DNA of 64,000 nucleotides from Abelmoschus esculentus. Its lineage: Eukaryota; Streptophyta; Magnoliopsida; Malvales; Malvaceae. The position numbers and the translations under genes are program-made. The notes beneath the pieces were generated by a model, which was given only the letters and a program-made list of their open reading frames with translations, had not been told where the DNA came from and made no database searches. Shown one piece after another: positions 35,496 to 48,068 of the stretch (the first letter of the stretch is position 1; each line of letters begins with the position of its first letter). The stretch is from assembly GCA_035048815.1 (NCBI GenBank), contig JAUCBN010000028.1, positions 11,401,001 to 11,465,000 on the forward strand. Reading direction: 5' to 3'.

Positions 35496-35706
35496 AATTT
35501 TAATTTTTGTAGAGAATCGGGCAGTGGCTTATCGTCTAAGGTTACCATCCGAGCTAGAGAGGATCCATGATGTGTTTCATGTATCAATGCTTCAGAGGTA
35601 CAAATCAGATCCATCGCATGTTTTACCGGTAGGAGAGGTTGAGCTTAACACAAATATGTTGTATGACGAGGAACCTGAGGAAATCTTAAGTGGGAGAGAG
35701 TGGTAA
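35496..35706 (+). pseudogene. Ty3/gypsy integrase C-terminal fragment
   Basis: The frame reads ENRAVAYRLRLPSELERIHD, then VFHVSMLQRYKSDPSHVLPV and EEPEEILSGREW. It matches the C-terminal domain of chromovirus-type plant integrases, which ends just before the 3' LTR. The terminus runs into the LTR start TGGTAACGCC at 35701. Everything upstream in gag-pol is deleted. Bases 35443-35495 belong to the LTR, so the ATG at 35443 is not meaningful. Confidence 0.85.
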
Positions 35707-38700
35707 CGCCCAAAAAATGGACTTAGAAGTTAGTAGACCGATTTAACCTGTTAAGCCTAGTTCAGGATTAAATACTTAAAAATTTATTTTTAAATCAAAT
35801 TAAATTATGGAAAAATATCCTAAAATTCTTATTTAATATATATTTGAATTTGGTCAACTCAATTTTGAAAATTGACACTTGAATCCCTATGATTTGGAAA
35901 ATTAGTTACTATTTTGTAAAAATTGAAAATTTAAGGAAAATTTTATAAAACTAAGCCAAAATTTTGAATCTTTATGGGTCTTTGATCCAATTATAATCCT
36001 ACTTTATCTAATTCTTCCAATGGCCTATTTAATAAATTCAAACCCCAAATTTTAAAACATATAATCCAAATTACTTAATTATCAATCATAAAAACCTTAT
36101 TTTTCATCAAAACCTAAACCCTTTTCATTATGTTCGTTTTACTTCTTCCCAAGGCAGAGAACCATCAAATTTTCAAGGTAAAATCCTAAAATTTTTAATA
36201 AAAATTGTTATCTTATTTATTCCTAATATTTTCTCTTTAAAAAGTCTTGTTTTTCAATTGATTTTCTTCCCTCATACCTTGGAAGTAGATTGAATCAAGT
36301 TTAGAGGTTAGGAAACATTCAAACCTCTAAATCTAAGAGTTCTTTACTGAAATTCTCAAGTTATTGGCTTGATATAATTATTTTAATCTTTCGATTTAAG
36401 AAAAAACAATTTTTGATCAAAACCTATAATTTTCATTCTAGGGTTTTAATCCATTGCTTTCGGATCCTAAATTTATGATTTTTAATGTATTAAGATGTTT
36501 ATAACATGCCTTTAATATATCTAATCCCATACTTAAGGTTTAGATAAAGTTTGGTGGATTTCGGAAAATTTTCAGTTAAAGTTTTTATAGGTTTTAACAG
36601 TTGCCGTTAAGGGATACGACTTAAGGGTTTGTTATGTGCAATAATAAGAACTAAACCCTCTGGTTTTGATGCTTGGAATAGGTCAAGAATTAGAGGATCG
36701 AGTTTGAAAGTGATCGATTGAAGTTTCGGAGACTTGTCGATCAAGAAACGGTTATATATAAGTGTTTATGAGAGTGGGCTGCTTCGGCGGTGTTTTAAAT
36801 CTATTTTAAAAAGGTTTGGGAGTGTAAGGATGGTGTGAAAAACCTCCCTATACTCAGAAGTAAGTTTTTAAGTTTTGCTCTCTTGAAAATCCTATATTAT
36901 GCCTTGTTTTGCTTTGTAAATGGTCATGCTCATGTTATATTTATGCATATGGGGTTATGCATGTGATTAGATGCTCATGATATTATTTTTATAAAGTTTT
37001 GATGCTCCCATATTTTTGTTTACAAAATTTGACGAAAAGAATTTTTTTTGGTTTATACATTTGATGCATGTATTAATGGGATGCATGGGTTTGATTCGTT
37101 GTTTATAACTTGAAACTTGATCATGGAGTTATTTTTGGTATTGGTAAGATAAAGATAACGTGTATAATTTGATCGATAAATAGGATGTACAACGCATTAT
37201 AAATATAAATTTGTATGTGCGTAAATTCCTTGGTGATGATGCATTAGTGGTTAGCCTAGTGCGGGAAAATGAATAACTGTATCTTATCATATTCGGGTAT
37301 GGAGAACTTTCTCGGATACTAAGGTAAGATTCCATTGATTGTGTTAGTCAATCATGGGGATGGATTGTGATAGTCAATTATGTGATGAGTCTGTTTATCC
37401 TAACAGTTAATGATAGTCTAATCGGGTTCACTAATATCAATATGTTTTAAAAGTTAGTGTACAAAACCATGCAACAAGATTTTCATGTGTATTTGAAAAG
37501 TGAATAAATGTTTTGATTAAGCTTTGTAGTGATTAGCATGTAAATCGTGTTATGCTTGTAAAGCATATGTTTTCAAAAAGGTTATTGAAAATGATTTAGT
37601 GGCTCTTGAGCCATGTTACACTTACTGTTTTTCATTATGTTGGCATTGATATCCATAAATAATTTATGTGTTTTGAGTATGATTTGATTTTATATGACAT
37701 TGGCATATATAGGTTGCATTGCAAGTTATTTTATATATATTTTACTTATCACTCAATAAGCTTTATCTTAAACACTCCTTTACTTGCGATGCATAGAAAT
37801 AAACATTAGGTGTCAAAGAGAAGCAAGGGTGTTGTACGTGTTTATTTTATAATTTTTTAGCTCAAGTATGTTTTATTTGAAATTATGAATCTTACGTAGT
37901 TGAAAGCAATAGAATAATAGACCTTTATGTTTTTGGGTAACCCAACTTTTGAATATTATATATTCGGTATGCATTTATGGTAATAAGGTATTTTGAGACT
38001 CAAATTGGTGTTACTTTAAGCTATGTTATTCCATTCTATCTTTGTTGAAGTATGCTTATGTGATTTATGTTTCGCTTATGGAATTAGGTGTCATTTGCAT
38101 CTAGAAAAGTTGTGGTTGTATGTACTTTATGTTCTTAAATGAAATATGCATCTAGTGAGGTTTTAAAATTCGTTTAAGTCGTGAAACTTAAGGAATTTGT
38201 ACTTTCTGGGCAGAGGGTTCCAATACCTCTTCATAAGGAATTGATACCTAGGCAAAAACACAAAGGATTTCGGGGAAAATGGTTTGGGTATCGAAATCAC
38301 ATGAATTGGTTTCAAAATGGTAGTATGAAAATAAGCATGTGTATCGATATGTTTTGACAATAAACTTTGCTATCAAAACAGGGACTAGGTGTTTTGATGC
38401 CCCTGTTAGTTAAGTTCGTTATAAGTTGGAAAATAGATTAAAACCTTACATTTTAGTCATCAATCTTTAAGCATTCAATTAAATAACTTGTAAACCTCGT
38501 TTTAAGCTAAAATTTGAGACTTAAGCATGTAATGAACTTAATTAAGATCAGTAACTTTAATTTCACGTTTAGTCTTTAAATTTTTGAAAATAACAATTAA
38601 GTCCCTAAAACTTATTCAGTTAAATTAGGACTTGTTTCATAATGTTTTCTGCTTTAGTTGAAATCAGTCCTTGCATAAAACATGTAAGATCTAATTAAAG

Positions 38701-38830
38701 TATTTAGATAAGATAAAAAGAAAAAATATGATCGTTTATCGAGGCGAGTCTCTACAATAGCCTTAGTATTCCCCGTGTAACTTATTCAAGTCGGACAACA
38801 TCTAGACCGGATCGAAGGGCTTATATTTAT
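35701..38830 (+). mobile_element. Ty3 LTR (copy b), about 3.1 kb, followed by PBS
   Basis: It starts TGGTAACGCCCAAAAAATGG directly at the integrase end and reaches a PBS at 38831. Internal stretches at 37720-38820 match copy a. It is long for a single LTR, so internal insertions are possible. No ORF is convincing; small frames at 37129 and 38163 are chance. Confidence 0.55.
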
Positions 38831-38842
38831 TGGAATCAAAGC
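38831..38842 (+). other. degenerate primer-binding site
   Basis: TGGAATCAAAGC differs at two positions from the tRNA-Met type TGGTATCAGAGC. It is followed by TTAGGTTT, as is common in plant chromoviruses. Confidence 0.55.
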
Positions 38843-39171
38843 TTAGGTTTACGAAATTTTGAGATGTTTACAAAACTTTGAGTTATATTGTTGTTTGGGT
38901 ATATTGTTATGTGATTGCACGGTGATTGCTATATATCCTGATATGTATATACACGTTGATTGCTTAAATATTGTTAAGATTAAAGTATGCTATATATAGG
39001 TATTCATTTCTCCATTACTTTTAGGTTCGGTTTTTTTAAAAAAAATTGAGCTAGTTGGCATCTTGCTTCTAGTTGACTCACTTGGTTTTAAATTTTGTTT
39101 TGTTGCATAGTAATAGACCCTAATAGAGCTTAGATAACGAATACTTGTTTACTTTGGAGATGCTCTTTAGT

Positions 39172-39357
39172 TTGGGAGGTGTTGAGTTTAGGGGATTGTC
39201 CCCGGATAACTCTAAAACTTGGTTAGAAAGCACCAACCGAATTTTGGTTCAAATGGATTGTTTTTATGAGACAAAATATGGTTGCTCAGTTGCTTTGCTC
39301 CAAAGAGATGCGTATAAATGGTGAATTACCACGACGTATGGAATGGAGTCTGAGTAA
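39172..39357 (+). pseudogene. Ty3/gypsy gag fragment
   Basis: The translation reads LSPDNSKTWLESTNRILVQM, then KYGCSVALLQRDAYKW, a stop (TGA at 39322-39324) and ITTTYGMESE. The spacing of W, D/C and AYKW matches the central capsid region of plant Ty3 gag, where a second tryptophan is usual at the stop. Only about 60 residues remain. It follows the LTR and PBS at the expected distance and orientation. Confidence 0.75.
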
Positions 39358-40592
39358 ATAATATGGGGTTCTTTGGTGAGGCTTTTAGGTGTATACATCC
39401 TCAAAAATCCAGATTCAGCACTACAACATCACCATTCCAAGCCAAAAATTTTCAGATAATACACCAAAATCCAAATAACTTACCAACTGACCCTAAAATT
39501 GTTTCGTTCTTCGATGGAGGTCTTTCCGGCAATAATCAGAGACACCAACGGAGGGGTTTGTTCGTCCTCCGACGCTGGACACAACCAAGCTGTCGACGCG
39601 CTGAAACAACCTCACTAGGGGCCGGAATCGAAGAAAAAACGAGAAAACAACCTACTAGGTCACTAGAGCTTGAAACTCAATTTTCAGCTAATGAAATGTT
39701 AATCCGGCGAGTGGGAAAAGGGTTTCGCTCAGAGCTCAACGGAAAACACAAAGGTGATAGTTGTGCGTGCAAGCCACGACACGGCAATGAAGGGGCGATA
39801 TTAATAGGGATGGAGGAGGGTTCCATGTTCTTGGAGGGATGAATATCCCATAAATGCGGTAGGTGGGATATATTAAATGGGTCAGAATGAGGTTTATTTT
39901 AATATTTCAAGTTCAAGATAAAATATTATTACAAAGGGAGTTAACATTATATTCTATTTAGCTTAAATGTCTGGTTAACTGGTTAAATTAGCAAAGGTCA
40001 CTTGTTCAAGATCTTCCTAGATTGCACTTTCCCATTTTTTTTCTTTTTGTTGTTACATTTCATTATCAAAATATTTCTCATTTACCAAAACATGTTTTGT
40101 TATTTCTAGAAAATAAAAATGCAAATCGTTTTTTGAGATAAAAATAAAAGGAAAAATATTTACAGAAATCAAAGAAAACCAAAATTGTAATCGAAGAGTA
40201 TATGAAATTTTCTAAATCATCTGCTAAAACGTATACTAATATTTTGAGATCTGTTTATCTCCTGTAATCAAACAAATCGATAACCTGCAAGACTTTTGAC
40301 AGTTTATATATCTGGAAACACATCTGATAAGAAAGAACCATATAATCAACAAATCAATTATTTTCATTAAAATCACAAAAAATAGGAACAAGTGATGGCA
40401 CTGCAAAACAAATGCCTTCCTCTACCTGGAAGTTGCATGATACCATTTTTTTGCACAAAACCACCATCCCAGTTTCCACCATACATTAATCTCAGCGTGT
40501 ACAACAAGAACAGTCACAATCGATTTTTGATCTTCCGCCCGGCCCTTACAAAAGTTATGAAGATTACAGAGCCACAGACTTGAACCGGCTTC
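39358..40592. other. intergenic; one unassigned 159-codon frame
   Basis: A plus-strand frame at 39363-39842 encodes 159 residues with no recognisable domain and unusual Gln/Arg/Ser richness. It begins right after the gag remnant and is probably repeat-derived. The region 40380-40592 is likely the 3' UTR of the minus-strand BSK gene. The rest (39850-40380) is AT-rich with nothing seen. Confidence 0.45.
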
Positions 40593-43500
40593 TCAAGATC
40601 CTCGCCCGCCTCGTTGCCGTTTTTCTTCTAGTGCAGCAGCTTCATTCAACATGTCAGCTGCATCCTTCTGCATGTCTAATTTGGCCAGGGCAACAGCCTG
40701 CATGTAAAATGCCGTCGACCAGTCGGGATACACGCATTGTGCTTGCATTGCATCTCGAAGGGCAGCATCTGGTTGATCGCACAAAAGATGACAAAGACTT
40801 CTACGTGCATAAACAGTTGGGGAAACCATGGTTCCAACATCTATGAACTGCAAAGAAATGGATAAAATTAAGCACTACTGCATAAAAATGACATCTTTTT
40901 CCTTATGCCAATTATCTATGGTTCTGCCAAGACAAGCTCAAAGTTCCCCACCCTCATTTTTCTGTAGGGCAAAAAGTCCCCAGGTTCCAACTGATAACTT
41001 ATAAGAAGCACAATGAAGTAAATTAATTGGAGAAACAGGCTCTGAACCTTTTCAGACCAGACATACTCTGTGAATTGAATGTAATCTCTTCATCCCAGTA
41101 AGAAATCAAAAAGGTATACCTGAGAGTAGCAATCTATAGCATTTTTAAAATCTTTTTCACGAAATGCTACATCTCCTCGCTTTCTTGCCTCCAACATATC
41201 TCTCATTTGTTGAGTCCATTCTTGAAAGGAGAGCTGAACCAGTCCATATCCAAAGGGATTTAGCACACATAATAGACAGTCATCCAAAAATCTACATTGA
41301 ATAATACAAGTACCTCATTTGTTCCTTCATCATCTTTGTAATGTGTCATGACCAAAATTTGATGGATAGCTGTGAGATCCATCCGTGAACAGGCATCACC
41401 CATTGGAGACAGAGGTTGTTGAGGAGGAGGAGGAGGTCCCTCTTCATTCTTGGGAATTCCCAACATCACATAAGATGGAACCTACAAATGAAGACTCAAG
41501 TCCTCAAAGTCTGATAAAATACAAATTCTGATATTTCCATAAGAACAAAACAGCAAATGCAAACAATATTTCCACAAAAGATGTGGAAATTTGGAGGAAG
41601 AGTGAAGAAGGACAAATGACGGACTCACATCAGGTTTATTTTGCAATGGGGAAAGTGTGGTGACCAGATCTTTGGTTTTTGGCCGCTCCCTTGGTTCATA
41701 TTGCAAACATTGCGAGGCAAGATCAAAGACAACGGTTGCCTCTTCAGTAGAAAAGTTTCCCTCTAGATGTGAATCCATCAATAGAAGAATGTTTTTGCCC
41801 TGTATCATATCAAGAGCCTGCATACAAATAATATACAGATAAATAATTTGTTTGAAAATAATTCTCCAAAAATTACAAATAAGTGGTAGAACTAAAGACA
41901 CGAAAATTGAAGTGGCTACAGAAATAATATTTCATCCCCTATTCTTCATGAAAAATCATCATGCATAAAATTAGGCAGACTCATCATATCCAATCATTGA
42001 AAATGTACAATCAAAACAAAGCTAAACATGTGTAGTTATAATTTGACCATCTGAGAAATCACATCTCCTTGGTATCTACACATCCAACGTTTTAAAACAA
42101 GAACCCCATTTAAAATGATCATTCATTTTTCCTTGGGTCTAAACACCACGAATATGCACAACTGAAATAGCGGAATCAGTGAATCACTTCATTATGTATG
42201 TAGATTACAGATTTGCAGCAACAAAAGAGTGGTAAGTGGGATAATACTTACATGACTTGGAGGAATGTGTTTTCCACTGAGAAGATCCAAAAGGACGGTT
42301 CCAAAGCTGAATATTACACTTTCAGGGGTAACCCTTCCTAGAACACAGATGTTAATAATTTTAAAAAATCAGAATCAATCATTTAAGCTAGGAGCAATTC
42401 TAAAACAAATAATCCATGGTTAGAATTATCAGTCCTAGAAACATCAAAGCTATAAATAATCAATTTCATGATAGACTTAGTTCACTTATATCTTTATCAA
42501 ATTATACAGTTGCACACTTGGAATCCATTGAAGATTAAGGCATTATGATCTTTCTATTAAGATCTGAAATGCATAAAGCTCTCAAACACACTATCAATCC
42601 CAAGGCAAAGCTAGATATCCAGCATCACACACACCCTTTTCTCCATATTTCATAAAGAAGAATTTATGGCAGCAAGTCTCGCATAAACTATTAAGGGCAA
42701 GTTTAAGTATGTTTAATTCATTTATAAAATACACACATGATCATAGCTAATTTGACAAGGATGAAGGTTTGCTCCCTTACTAGAGGTGTTTGCAAGAAGC
42801 TTGTTTCTGTAGGTTTGCATAAAACTAAAACTCCTCCCCTCTATCTCATGAGAAGAATTGAATGGTCATTCAGATCTAAACATTTCAAAACACTTTATCA
42901 AATAAACAAATTTTAGATTTACACATACTCACTAAATGATACAATACATACACTAAAAGCAAGATTGTTTTATTGCTCTTAACAAGAGTGAGGAAGAAGT
43001 TAAAAAATTATATGAATCAGATGACTGCTACCATTTCTAAGATACTCAGGAGGTGTATACGCAAGATTGGTACTGTAACTTTTTCCATCCCTGCTGTTCT
43101 TCATCAAACCAAAACATGAAAGTCGTGGATCACCATTCTGCCAAAACCATTAAAAGAGTTCTCAATATGCCCTACAATACAAATACCTCAAGGAAAAGGA
43201 GATTTGTCGCAATACCTCATCAAAGAGAACCCTATATGCATTCAAATCATGGTACAATGGACGACCTTGGCTACTACAATAATCTAATGCTTCAGCCATG
43301 TATAAAGCAGCTCTTAACCGCATAGCCCACTCAATAGTCTGGTTCTCCCCTGCCAAGCAAATAAAGAACTGAAATTATATTCAAGCCAAAATGAAACATT
43401 AAAACTGAAGAGTAAACCAAAAATGCTGCTTCCACTGGACAACATGGCAAAACATGTTATTTAAATTGCTTGAAAAAAAAATTGAGATATTATCATGCAG

Positions 43501-44237
43501 GATCTAACTGGATGAGAGTTAAATTAGTTGCAAACAAAATTTAACAAAACACATCAATAAACACCCAACACAATTAGGTCAGAGAAAGTAATAACTTCAG
43601 AGAAATTTAATTAAATTTTGTTTTTGTAAAGAAAAAAAAATTGTAGCAAAATCTGGAATCATACAGTGAAATAAATGCTTTGCAAGGGTATCATTGGGCA
43701 TGTATTCGGCAACAAGCAATCTCTCATCGCCATCGCAGCAATACCCAATCAAATTAGCCACTCTCTTGTGTCTCAAGTTGCCAACACCCCGAGCTTCATC
43801 CTTCAAGGAGAAACAGAAGAACAATAAGGTGGAAAACCCCAAAATAGAAACAATACAATGATTTGGGCGAGGAAAAGAGAACATACAGCAAATTGTTTGG
43901 GATCGGGCCAGGCTAATTTGGGAAACTTCTTGATCGCGATCCAATGGTGATTGTTGTCGTTCTGGAGGCGACCTTTGTAGACCACATTGGGTGCCTTCTC
44001 GCCACTTTCGGAGACAATGAAATCGGAGCTGAAGTTGTTTGTGGCGGCCTTAAGCTCGGCTAGGGAAAACTCAGAGAAATCGGAGAAAGCCGAAGCCTTA
44101 CCGGGAAGGGACTCCTTTCCTCCATTTGACGATGAGGAAGGTCCGTTATTGTTCTGGTTGACACGGTTGTTTTGGCTGTAATTGGATTTGTGCGCTGAGT
44201 CTGTTTTCCTGAGAAAGATCGATTCACAGCAGCCCAT
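40593..44237 (-). CDS. BSK1: BSK1-like brassinosteroid-signalling (pseudo)kinase, nine exons
   Basis: Nine minus-strand exons: 44237-43887, 43800-43665, 43349-43216, 43137-43032, 42337-42252, 41817-41629, 41481-41314, 41233-41120 and 40847-40593. They total 1539 nt, 512 aa plus stop, the length I recall for Arabidopsis BSK1; all introns are GT-AG. The N-terminus MGCCES is a myristoylation and palmitoylation signal for the plasma membrane. The kinase domain has FSLAELKAATNNFS, WIAIKKF with the conserved lysine, GYCCDGDERLLVAEYMPNDTL, YHDLN in place of HRD and CFG in place of DFG, as in this family of weak or pseudo-kinases. SYSTNLAYTPPEYL (residues 227-240) covers the region of the serine phosphorylated by BRI1. 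TPR motifs fill the C-terminus (AFREKDFKNAIDCYS; YPDWSTAFYMQAVALAKL). BSKs pass the signal from BRI1 to BSU1. All reading frames join without breaks. Confidence 0.95.
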
Positions 44238-44640
44238 AACTCGGGTCTGTGAGTTGAATCAGCCGAGTAGACTCCTCTTCGATCTTTGAAACCAATGGAG
44301 TCTGGGAGATGTAGACAAGCTTTGGTTTGAGCGTAAGGAAGGACGATTGACTGAGTGTTTTCGATAGAAAAAGTTTGAAAGAAAGAGCAGCTTAGCAGGC
44401 AAGTAGCAGCAGAGCTTTCTCTTTCTTTCGTCTCTTTCTTTCAGCCTGCACTGACAAAACCTTCTGTCCCTTTCTCTGTGGTATCCTCTCTTGTCCTCTA
44501 TTTTTTTATTTACTTTTAATGACAAATAGTCCGCTAAGGCCTATGCTATTATTGTCCTGATTACGCGCTTCTTTTGGACTTCTTTGCTGTGCTTCGGTTC
44601 AAGGATATTTTTGTCTTATCAAATTTTTTTATATATAAAT
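44238..44640. promoter_or_regulatory. 5' UTR and promoter region of the BSK1-like gene
   Basis: The stretch immediately upstream of the minus-strand ATG is GC-richer and rich in CTTTCT on the plus strand (GAGA-type on the coding strand, about 44385-44460), common in plant 5' UTRs. No definite TATA box stands out. Confidence 0.4.
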
Positions 44641-46540
44641 ATCATTAAATTTTTATTAAATAATAAAAAAATTATTACATTGCATCTGTGAAATAAAATA
44701 ATTGAATTAAAAATTTAAAAAATTTTACAATCTAAAAACAATGAAAAAAAAATTCTATGGAGACAAGTATACCAATAAAATTTATAAGCTTCCTGAATTT
44801 CTTTGTCTCTACCCAAACGAAACGCATAAGAAAAGAAGAAAGAATAATATTTAAAAAAGAATAATTAGTGAAAAACATGATAAATTTAGGTAAATAACAA
44901 ATAGAAAATAAGTGTATTTAAAAAAATAATTAAAATTAAATAAATATATTTTTAAAATTTTATTATTTATAAGTATTGACGCGGTTGAAATCAATATATT
45001 TTTAGTTTATCAAATGATTTATATAGATCTCATCACCTATAGGTGATAAGATCTAAAAAAATTATTTATTTAGACTTATTTCTCAAAAGTTACCCAAAAC
45101 TCAAAACTCACCTATTTTTCTAATTATAACCCTAAACATAATTATCTTATTAAATTTCTTTAAAACATAACCATATTTATTTAAATATAATAATTAATTT
45201 TTTTAAATTATTTTATAAATTATTTTAAATTTTAAAATATTATATTTTAAATAATAATATTAAAGTTAAACTTATTAAAGTTTGACTACGAATAATGATT
45301 ATATTAAAAAAATAAAAATATTATTTTCGAGTCTTTGTCATCGATTTTATTATTTTTAGAGTTTTTTATTATTTAAAATTAAAGTCTCAACTTTGATTTT
45401 TTATTTTGAAAATACTAAATCACTATTTAAAATTAGATTTTAATGAGTTTGATTTAATATTACTATTTAATCGAATCAGATGAGTAGTACTTTATTTTTT
45501 GGATCGGTTTGAATCACAAAATTAAAAAAAAAAAGTATATGATTATTTTTGGGTACCCGGTTCTAATTTTTTATTTTAAATATAATTATTATTAAAATAA
45601 AATATTCTTATATTCATTATATTCTCAAATCAAACAACCTAATTTTTAAATCTCGATCATTCAAACTTTAATTTAAAAAAGAATTAAAGACTCAATATAA
45701 AAAAGAAAATTAGAAATAATATTTTTTATATATGTATTAGTCAAACAGCGTACTTTAAAGTTTAAAGTATAAACTAGTTAAGTGATATATCTATATATTC
45801 AAATATTTCTCACTTAAAATTAAATTTAAATCATTAATTTTTATACATCAAAACCTAAATTTATCTAACACATTAATCGATTTTATTTTGATTTAATCTA
45901 TTAGTTTGATTTAATCTAATAATAAATATCTCTAATCAATAAAAAATAATAAATCATAAAATAATATTTATTAATTAAAATAATTCTAAATTTTTTCATC
46001 CCACTCAATTTATCAAAATTGATATATAACGCAGACAATTAACTTAATATATATATATATATGATTAATCGATCTTACCTTAATAAATATATCATCACGG
46101 GTGAAACAAAATTAAATTTTTATTTAATTTTAAGTTATTTGAATCAAGTTATTCGAGTCAACTTGAATAATTTAAAAATTAAATTCGAATCAAGCTGAAA
46201 ATTTCTAAACTCAAAAAAATTAAAAAATAAATTTTATAATTTTGTCTATAATTTTATTTTTCTTTAACTTTCCTTTCATTTTAAGTTATTTTTTACCAAA
46301 TTTGAACCAGTGTTCTTATACTAATTTAAAATATTTATTTAATTTCGATATATAATTTTAAAAATAAATTTTATTTTTTCAATTTAACTCTTTAACTTAG
46401 TATTTTTTTTTTCATTTCACCGGCCATCCATTCAATTTATATTTTTTAATTTTATAATTTAACCCCTTAATTTTAAATGTTATTCATTTCTTTAATTTTT
46501 CTTTTTGTTTTAAGTCTATTTTTAATGAAAATTAAACCAC
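44641..46540. other. AT-rich intergenic DNA, no gene seen
   Basis: Long A/T runs with no protein-like frame. It includes a 30-bp near-perfect palindrome at 45025-45054 and a (TA)n run at about 46052-46064. Confidence 0.6.
45025..45054. repeat. 30-bp palindrome, one mismatched pair
   Basis: AGATCTCATCACCTA is followed by TAGGTGATAAGATCT, its reverse complement except for one pair. It stands in otherwise featureless AT-rich DNA. Confidence 0.8.
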
Positions 46541-46592
46541 ATGATTCACAGACAATTTACAATAATATTGTTGTTAGAATTTTTAATTCCAA

Positions 46593-47165
46593 ATAGGAGT
46601 GTAAATGAATAGGGTGTTCGACGAGCTGTTCGTGAACTGTTCATATAATGTTCGTTTATTAAGTTAAATAAACGGGTATGAATATATATTTTATGTTCGA
46701 TTAATAAACGAACGAACTCAAACATAAGTGTGTTCAGATCGTTTATGTTCGTTTATAAGCTCGTTTATATACTCGTTTATAAGCTTGTTTATAAGTTCGT
46801 TTATATACTCGTTTATAAGCTCATTTATGTTCGTTTATTAGCTCGTTTATGTTCGTTAATAACCCTAAATTCAAAGTATATAAACGAGCATATTCACGAA
46901 CGTTAAATTGATATGTTCGTGAACGCTAAACAAACATGTTCATGAACACGAAACGAACATGTTTGTGAACGTTAAATAGACAAGTTGATGAATAAATACA
47001 AACGAACTCGTTCGTGAACACTTAACGAACATGTTCACGAACATTAAATGAACAAATTATCGAATATATAAACGAACACGTTCGTAAACATTAAACGAAC
47101 CGAGCCCGAACACGACAAAAAATAAAACGAACCAAGCTTAAACATACTATTAAAAATTTAAACGA
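46593..47165. mobile_element. repeat-rich element built of GTTCGTTTAT / GTTCGTGAAC units
   Basis: It begins GGAGTGTAAATGAATAGGG. The left half has about twelve units of TCGTTTATAAGC type and the right half AACGAACATGTTCGTGAAC-type units, partly mutually inverted. Plant hAT MITEs that begin GGGGTGTAAACGAG have this composition. It lies within the left arm of the surrounding element. Confidence 0.65.
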
Positions 47166-47486
47166 ACACGTTCGTGAAAATATATTGTTTACATCGCATT
47201 ATCTTTTAGAATATTATATTTTACTGTTCAAAATTAAAGACCAATCGTTTGTAATCCGTTTCTAAACAATAAATAAATAAATAATTATTTTTTCAAATAA
47301 AAATAAAATTATAATACTTTATATTTTTAATTGCAGGTGGGACATGTGGATGGGGAGGGTGACCACTGTTTAAAAACGGACTTTCTCCCCCCGTCTCCAA
47401 CTGGAGTGGTGCAGTCTGTCCGGCGCAGTGAACTGTGGTATTGAGCAGTGTGTGAAAAATTTTTACTTGTTACTAGTGTAAAAATT

Positions 47487-48068
47487 GGCAAAATTAGATA
47501 GATATTGTACCTAATTTTTTTTATTTGAAAAAGTACAGATAATCTTAAATTATTTTAAAAAATATAACACTTGCATTTTTTAGGACGGATGAAACATACT
47601 TCGACTTCATAAAAATTAAAAAAAAATATAAGGGTTGCATACTTTTTACCCGACCTCATGTCGAATTGAATAAAAAAAATTAAAATACGTTAAAAGCAGC
47701 AAGAAAACAACCCAACCTCATGAGTTAAAAAATAAAAAAAATATGAGAGCATTGTGCTTGCAACCCGACCTCATCAATTCTACAGTAGAAATCAACATTG
47801 CAACTCAATTTCAACATTGGAAGAAAGCAACCCCAATGGCAAGAAATTATTTTTTATTCAATTTCAACAGTGGAAATCAATTTTTTACGGTGGAAATCAT
47901 GAGGTCAGGTTCAAAGCTTAACGACCTTAATATTTTTTATTTAATTTTTTTGAATAAATATAAGGTCGGATAGAAAATAAGCAGTTCTCATAATTTTTAA
48001 AATAATTTGGGATTATCTATACTTTTTAAAATAAAAAAATTGAATGTAATATCGGTCTAATTTCGCCC
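47487..48068. mobile_element. MITE, 582 bp, MULE-type duplication
   Basis: Left 47487-47600 and right 47950-48068 are inverted copies that begin GGCAAAATTAG and, read inward, GGGCGAAATTAG. Shared inner blocks include GATATT, GATAATC and AAATTATTTTAAAAA. TAAAAATT flanks both sides (47479-47486 and 48069-48076). The middle carries repeated CGACCTCAT motifs and a short chance ORF (47743-47973). Confidence 0.7.

Noticed and set aside
34668..38360. Similar minus-strand ORFs at 34668-34871 and 38163-38360 as a conserved small protein
   Set aside because: They resemble each other only because the underlying LTR DNA is duplicated; stops and frame are not otherwise conserved.
39363..39842. 159-codon ORF after the gag fragment as a new gene
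   Set aside because: No domain, odd composition, directly downstream of a retrotransposon remnant and without promoter or splice context.
43053..43325. Plus-strand ORFs over the BSK1-like gene and the 4CL-like gene
   Set aside because: Antisense shadows of clearly coding minus-strand exons.
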